In this document: positions 59,931-64,000 of the stretch, one piece after another
How the letters are laid out: the number at the start of each line of letters is the position of its first letter
Numbering within the stretch: the stretch's first letter is position 1
Translations under genes and position numbers: made by a program
Assembly (NCBI GenBank): GCA_023443455.1
Contig: JAEZUE010000107.1
Coordinates: forward strand, 62,001-126,000
Length of the DNA stretch: 64,000 nt
From: Verrucomicrobiota bacterium
GTDB taxonomy: Bacteria; Verrucomicrobiota; Verrucomicrobiia; Opitutales; Opitutaceae
Reading direction: 5' to 3'
The notes under the pieces: model-generated
What the model was told of the DNA's origin: nothing
What the model saw: the letters and a program-made list of their open reading frames with translations, nothing else
Database searches by the model: none

Positions 59931-59968
59931 GCGTCATGGTGGCGTAAAACATTGTCAACGGAATGTCA
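59931..59968 (-). promoter_or_regulatory. TGACA boxes before the vWA-kinase-regulator operon
   Basis: On the minus strand TGACA/TGACAA/TGACG begin at 59968, 59957 and 59936, spacings 11 and 21 bp. The same half-site as the two 21-bp arrays but a different arrangement; spacing in whole helical turns is kept. It lies 30-70 bp before the ATG. Confidence 0.55.
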
Positions 59969-59975
59969 TGCCGGG

Positions 59976-60082
59976 CGACAGTCCGGTGCGGACCGGCAGG
60001 TCCACGTCCCTGACCAGCCCCAGCCGGCACACGCCGTGCCTTCGATTCGAGCCCAACCGAACCGGTCGGAAGACGGCCCTAC
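59976..60082. repeat. Paired-hairpin intergenic element, copy 4 (diverged)
   Basis: Left hairpin GTCCGGTGCGGACCGG, right part AACCGGTCGGAAGACGGCCCTAC. Longer (107 bp) and less regular than copies 1-3; lies between the vWA operon and the GGDEF/HD-GYP gene. Confidence 0.4.
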
Positions 60083-61638
60083 GTCTGCCCGGCTTGCGAT
60101 CCCCCTTCGCCGAACTCGGCAAAAAACGCATCCAAGCAATCGGGGTCGAACTTGGTTCCGCGGCCGGCGCGGAGCTCGGCCAGCACCCGATCCTCGGACC
60201 AGGCGTCCTTGTAGGAACGCTCGGTCCGCAACGCGTCGTAGACATCGGCGATGGCGACGATCCGCGCCTCGAGCGGAATCTCGGGCCCACGCAGTCCGTC
60301 GGGATAACCGGTGCCGTCCCACCATTCGTGATGCGACAACGCGACCTCGGCGGCGCAGCGCAGCTCGGGCCAGTCGCTCCCGGCCAACAGCCGGTGCCCG
60401 ATCCGGGTATGGGTTCGCACGGCGTCGAGATCGGGTCCCTCGAGCCGCCCGGAATGGTTGAGGACCGCGACGGGCACCCCGACCTTGCCGACATCGTGCA
60501 CGCTTGCCGCCACCCGGATCCGCTCGACCCGCTCGGCGGGAAGACCGAGACGGCAGGCGATCTTTGCGGCCACCGCCGCAACCCGCGCATGATGGCCCTC
60601 CAGCTCCGCCTCGAACGCCGCGGCCATCAGGGAGAGCCGATGCACGATCTCCTGCCACGGGTAGTCGAATACCCGTTCCTGCACCCGGGAGACGGGCGAC
60701 GGCGGCACCGGCGGCGGGCTCACCGGCCGGCCGGCGTGGCGCGCCTCCTTGTTGCGGTAGAGTTCCGCATCCGCCGCGGCCAGAAGCTCCTCGAGCGAGC
60801 GTCGCTCCGAACTTTCGAGGAGGAGCAGGCCGCTGCTCGCCTCCAGCCGGAACGGCGATGTACCGGCGGCGTTGCGGGCTTCGAGCAGTTCCTCGAGCAC
60901 ACGGAGCGACTCCACCGCCGCGCCCGGGGCGGCCTCGATTCCCATCGTCAGAAACTCGTCGCCACCCAGGCGTGCGAATAGTCCGTCCTTGCGGAAGGCG
61001 TTGCGCAGGATCGTCGCGAACTCGACCAGGGCCGCGTCGCCGGCCGAATGCCCGTGGTTGTCATTGATGCTCTTGAAACGATCGAGGTCGAAGCAGATCA
61101 GGAACCCGTTTGCGACGCCCGTGCGCAACCGCTGCATCAGATCCGGGTTGAGCGTATTGAAACCGCGGCGATTGTAGAGGCCGGTGAGTTCGTCGACCAC
61201 GGCCAGTTGCCGCAGGGTCTGGTGCAGCCGATGGCGCTCGATGCTGTAGACGATCGAGCGGTCCAGCGCGGCGGCGCTGAACTGGCCCTTGACCAGATAG
61301 TCCTGCGCCCCCGACTGCACCGCCTGCAGACCGGTGTTTTCGTCGTCGGTCGCGGTGAGCACGACGACCGGCACGCCGGGAAAGGCCTCGAGGACCCGGT
61401 AGAGCGTGTTGAGCTCGTCGCTGTCGGGCAGGTTCAGGTCGAGCAGCACCGTGTCGTAGTCGTGGTCCCGCAACTCGGCCAGCGCCTCGCCGAGGTTCTT
61501 CCGCCACTGGACACGGTATTTGCAGTGGTTCGAGGTCTGGAGCATCTGCTTCACGATCCGCGCGATCACCGGCACGTCCTCCACCAGCAGGACGCGGAAC
61601 TCGAGATGGACCCCGGAGGCGATCGGAGGCAGGTTCAT
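60079..61638 (-). CDS. Receiver-GGDEF-HD-GYP cyclic-di-GMP protein
   Basis: A 519-residue regulator with both making and breaking domains for c-di-GMP. Receiver about 15-130 with D67 (TVLLDLNLPD); diguanylate cyclase about 145-300 with intact GGDEF at 225-229 and DLDRFKSINDNHGHSAGD; HD-GYP phosphodiesterase about 325-510 with HD at 381-382 (HDVGKVGVP) and HHEWWDGTGYPDGL (GYP at 444-446). No RxxD inhibitory site stands five residues before GGDEF. Its start overlaps the secretin stop by 4 bp, linking it to pilus or secretion genes, where c-di-GMP commonly acts. Confidence 0.93.
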   Translation of the reverse strand: MNLPPIASGVHLEFRVLLVEDVPVIARIVKQMLQTSNHCKYRVQWRKNLGEALAELRDHDYDTVLLDLNLPDSDELNTLYRVLEAFPGVPVVVLTATDDENTGLQAVQSGAQDYLVKGQFSAAALDRSIVYSIERHRLHQTLRQLAVVDELTGLYNRRGFNTLNPDLMQRLRTGVANGFLICFDLDRFKSINDNHGHSAGDAALVEFATILRNAFRKDGLFARLGGDEFLTMGIEAAPGAAVESLRVLEELLEARNAAGTSPFRLEASSGLLLLESSERRSLEELLAAADAELYRNKEARHAGRPVSPPPVPPSPVSRVQERVFDYPWQEIVHRLSLMAAAFEAELEGHHARVAAVAAKIACRLGLPAERVERIRVAASVHDVGKVGVPVAVLNHSGRLEGPDLDAVRTHTRIGHRLLAGSDWPELRCAAEVALSHHEWWDGTGYPDGLRGPEIPLEARIVAIADVYDALRTERSYKDAWSEDRVLAELRAGRGTKFDPDCLDAFFAEFGEGGSQAGQT

Positions 61639-63092
61639 CGGTCTTCGGATACACCGGGCACCACCGAAGCCTCGGCCCGGGGATCCTTGATGATCCGCGG
61701 CGTGAGGAACACGACCAGCTCGGTGCGCTCGGAGTTCTTGTAGGTGCCGGTGAACGCCCGGCCCAGCAGCGGGATGTCGCCGAGCAGCGGCACCTTGCGC
61801 CGGGTCGAGGTCGTGGTGTCCTGCACGAGCCCGCCCATGACGACCGTCGCCCCGTCGCGCACCCGCACGATCGACGACGCCTGCCGGATGTCGATCACCG
61901 GGGCGTTGGTGTTGCCGGTCGCCGAGGTTTCGGTACGCACCAGCCGGCTCACCGCCGGGGTGATGTCGAGCGTCACGAGATCGTCGGCGGAGACCTGCGG
62001 CGTGATCGAGAGCACGGTGCCGACCGTCACCGTCTGGATCGACTCGTCGGTGGTGATGATTCCGCTGTCGCCACCGGCCACGGTGGTCTCGGTGGTGAAG
62101 ACCGGAAGGTCCTGTCCCACCCGCACGACCGCGGGCTGGTTGTTGAGGGTGCGCAACCGGGGCTTCGAGACGATCTTGAGTTCCCCCTGCTGCTTGAGGG
62201 CGTCGAGCACCGCGGACAGACTGCCACGCTGATGGGCGATCCGAATGCCGGTGGCCGACGGCGGATTCCCATAGACCGGCGTCTGCACGATCAGCCCCCC
62301 GGCCGACGGGATGCTCAGCTGCCCGGGAATGGTGGAGAAAGTGGTATCGAGATTCTCCGACACCTTGGTCCAGTTGATCCCGAGCTGGAAGTTGTCGTTC
62401 AAGGCGACCTCGTAGATCTCCACCTCCAGATCGATCTGGCGCACGATGCTGCGGGTGATCTGTTCGAGGTACTCGGCGATCATGCCGATGTTCCGGTGCC
62501 GGTCGCGCACCATCACGGTGCCCGCGAGGCTGTTGATCGTGCAGGTGCCCCCTTCGGAGAGCATCGTCTTGAGCTGCTCCGCGAGATCGCCCCAGAAGTT
62601 GATGGTCGAGGAGTTCGTCACGGTCATCGTCGACCCCTGTTCGCCGCCGGCCCCGGAACCCGAGCCCGAGTCGCCGGAACTGATCTGCACCGCGTTCGAA
62701 CCCTGGCCGCTGCGCGTCACATGGATGTAGTCGATCTGGAAGACGCGCGTCTCCCAGTTGCGCACGCGCAACAGCCGGCCGTCCGGCACGAAGTAGTAGC
62801 CGTGGGCATCGAGCAACGCCTGCATGGCGAGATCGAGCGGCAGGTCGCGAAACTCGACCGTGACATCGCCCTCCACATCGAGGTCGGGCACGATGTTGAG
62901 ACCGTTCGCCCGCGCAAACAGCGCCAGCGCCTGCTTGATCGGCACCGCTTCGGCCCGGAAGCTGAAATTTTCCGGCGCGACAATGCCGGCCTTCGGCGCC
63001 GGGGCCGCGGGGGGTTCCTGTGCCCGTGCGGCCAAGACCGCGACCAGCAGGCAGAGGAGAGCACGAAGAAGGAGGGACGTGCGGTGTTTCAT
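61635..63092 (-). CDS. Secretin (PilQ/GspD-like outer-membrane channel)
   Basis: A 485-residue secretin, short for the family. Signal peptide (LLLRALLCLLVAVLAARA), an STN-like N0 domain (about 40-115, FSFRAEAVPIKQALALFARANGLNIVPDLDVEGDVTVEF), one N1-type domain (with TINSLAGTVMVRDRHRNIGMIAEYLEQI), and the C-terminal secretin core (about 270-480) with VGQDLPVFTTETTVAGG and the closing IPLLGRAFTGTYKNSERTELVVFLTPRII. A Gly/Ser-rich insert (SGDSGSGSGAGGE) sits in N1. The gene lies 22 bp after a PilP-like gene. Confidence 0.93.
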   Translation of the reverse strand: MKHRTSLLLRALLCLLVAVLAARAQEPPAAPAPKAGIVAPENFSFRAEAVPIKQALALFARANGLNIVPDLDVEGDVTVEFRDLPLDLAMQALLDAHGYYFVPDGRLLRVRNWETRVFQIDYIHVTRSGQGSNAVQISSGDSGSGSGAGGEQGSTMTVTNSSTINFWGDLAEQLKTMLSEGGTCTINSLAGTVMVRDRHRNIGMIAEYLEQITRSIVRQIDLEVEIYEVALNDNFQLGINWTKVSENLDTTFSTIPGQLSIPSAGGLIVQTPVYGNPPSATGIRIAHQRGSLSAVLDALKQQGELKIVSKPRLRTLNNQPAVVRVGQDLPVFTTETTVAGGDSGIITTDESIQTVTVGTVLSITPQVSADDLVTLDITPAVSRLVRTETSATGNTNAPVIDIRQASSIVRVRDGATVVMGGLVQDTTTSTRRKVPLLGDIPLLGRAFTGTYKNSERTELVVFLTPRIIKDPRAEASVVPGVSEDR

Positions 63093-63114
63093 GGGATGAT
63101 GGGGCTGACCGTAC

Positions 63115-63612
63115 CTATGGAGTATCCGTGAAAGTGAGTTCCTGCCCGACGGCGAGGCGGCTGCGCCCGCCCGGGTGCGAAAGCCAGGCACCGTCGAGAT
63201 CAACGGCGTCGACGCGGCAACGCCCGACGTGCTCGCCCACGCCGCAGACCCGGCCGTCGAGCAGCACCAGGACGGAGGCCCCCTGCATCCAGATCGCGGA
63301 GAGGCGGACGCGGCCCAGCCGGGGCGCCGGACCGGCCGGCACCTCGGGCACGGCCTCGGCGATGGCCGGCACGGTAAACGGATCACGCACCGACTTCGGG
63401 ATCGGCAAGAGCGCCAAAGCTTCCGGCAGCCCGAGCCGCAGCCCCGGTGCGGAGCGCTCCTCCGGAACGTTCTCGGACTCGATCCACTCGTCCTGCTCGG
63501 GTGCGGGAGGTGGTTGCGGGGCCGGCCGAAACAGGACCTCCCGTCCCAGGAAAACCAGGGCGGCCAGGACCAACGCGGCCACGAACAGGGGATTGTTAAG
63601 GAGTTTCCTCAT
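63115..63612 (-). CDS. PilP/GspC-like pilus or secretion accessory protein
   Basis: A 165-residue protein with one N-terminal membrane segment (LFVAALVLAALVFLG), a Pro-rich linker (PAPQPPPAPEQ) and a small beta domain (about 105-165, LGRVRLSAIWMQGASVLVLLDGRVCGVGEHVGRCRVDAVDLDGAWLSHPGGRSRLAVGQEL). The layout is that of PilP or the homology region of GspC, which binds the N0 domain of the secretin. Identity with either is not clear from sequence, so no symbol is given. It overlaps the upstream gene by 17 bp. Confidence 0.7.
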   Translation of the reverse strand: MRKLLNNPLFVAALVLAALVFLGREVLFRPAPQPPPAPEQDEWIESENVPEERSAPGLRLGLPEALALLPIPKSVRDPFTVPAIAEAVPEVPAGPAPRLGRVRLSAIWMQGASVLVLLDGRVCGVGEHVGRCRVDAVDLDGAWLSHPGGRSRLAVGQELTFTDTP

Positions 63613-64000
63613 CGGGGGGAAAAACCGCCAGCCGGACTCCGAAATCGACAGACAGCCGGCCCTGCTCATCGGCACGGATCGCGACACGCGACACCCCACC
63701 TCGCACGCCGGCGGGGACCAGTTCTTCGAGAAGGAGCAGAAGCTCCCGAAAATCGCCGGCCGCCTCCCCGGCCGCGAGCCGGCCGCGCAAGCTCCGGTAG
63801 ACCAGAGGTGGGCGTTCGCCGGGTGCCGGCAGGACCGGCTCGTTGGCCACCATCGAGGCGTCCCAGCCCGCGCTTGCGGCCCGCCCGCGCATCCGCTCCA
63901 TCAACACACCCAACGCCGCGGCATCCCGCACCAGTCCGGCCTGCAGGCTGGCCACCTCCTCGGCCACCGTCGCCGCCTGCGCGTCGGAACCGCCGAAGGC
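63596..64000 (-). CDS. PilO-like protein, C-terminal part (runs off right edge)
   Basis: The last ~134 codons of a minus-strand gene are visible, and the frame stays open to the edge. The sequence (ATVAEEVASLQAGLVRDAAALGVLMERMRGRA...DFRELLLLLEELVPAGVRGGVSRVAIRADEQGRLSVDFGVRLAVFPP) has a helical stretch then a ferredoxin-like end, as PilO/GspM proteins do. The assignment rests chiefly on position before the PilP-like and secretin genes. Confidence 0.55.
   Translation of the reverse strand, partial: AFGGSDAQAATVAEEVASLQAGLVRDAAALGVLMERMRGRAASAGWDASMVANEPVLPAPGERPPLVYRSLRGRLAAGEAAGDFRELLLLLEELVPAGVRGGVSRVAIRADEQGRLSVDFGVRLAVFPPDEETP

Noticed and set aside
1..64000. tRNA or rRNA genes
   Set aside because: No T-loop/acceptor pattern or rRNA core was found in the intergenic stretches; short GGTTCGA-like matches lie inside coding genes.

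Overview
The window is 64 kb of very GC-rich, densely coded bacterial chromosome. It most resembles a member of the Verrucomicrobiota, probably the Opitutaceae; this is an inference. It rests on an HPr kinase beside EF-P in a diderm gene set, a DUF5069 protein, and the 'LSPF' motif that marks the N-termini of TonB-dependent receptors in this group. No rRNA, tRNA, CRISPR array or transposase gene was seen. Most long reading frames opposite real genes are artefacts of the GC content.

Layout. 1-6.4 kb: exported enzymes (beta-carbonic anhydrase, M2 peptidyl-dipeptidase, cupin, GH2 glycosidase). 6.4-15.4 kb: GNAT protein, secreted beta-helix protein with a 40-bp perfect palindrome upstream, family B DNA polymerase, AMP nucleosidase, and a coupled cNMP/CBS/DUF294 protein plus DnaQ-like exonuclease pair. 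15.5-20.3 kb: a YcaO-like protein with a small secreted two-repeat peptide, divergent from a very large hybrid histidine kinase. 20.5-25.7 kb: hprK, efp, a four-module TonB_C-like protein and an RlmI-type methyltransferase. 25.7-32.2 kb: a cell-surface sugar cluster (GT2, DegT aminotransferase, epimerase, methyltransferase, divergent large membrane protein). 32.2-37.7 kb: a TRAP transporter (dctPQM) in line with ethanolamine ammonia-lyase (eutBC). 38-51 kb: small exported proteins, a release-factor-like rescue protein, DUF5069, cytidylate-kinase-like protein, a PAS hybrid kinase, scpB-pheA, pgi and glyA. 51.2-60 kb: a von Willebrand A-domain cluster. 60-64 kb: a REC-GGDEF-HD-GYP protein downstream of a secretin and PilP/PilO-like genes, which run off the right edge.

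The two most unusual loci are these. (1) The 51.2-60 kb cluster encodes a 1236-residue protein that joins VIT and vWA domains to a TonB-dependent-receptor plug and barrel. It lies with a vWA-sensor kinase-response regulator operon and a SIMPL-like secreted protein that carries the same LSPF motif. Three promoters in this cluster, and no others I noticed, carry TGACA boxes spaced by 21 (or 11) bp, so they look like one autoregulated regulon. (2) The 15.5-16.7 kb operon pairs a YcaO-fold protein with an 88-residue exported peptide containing two near-identical 20-residue repeats, a candidate RiPP-like or signalling-peptide system.

Several dispersed repeats sit between genes: four copies (one partial) of a ~135-bp imperfect palindrome placed 1-6 bp after stop codons, and four ~85-110-bp paired-hairpin elements built on CCGGTC inverted repeats.
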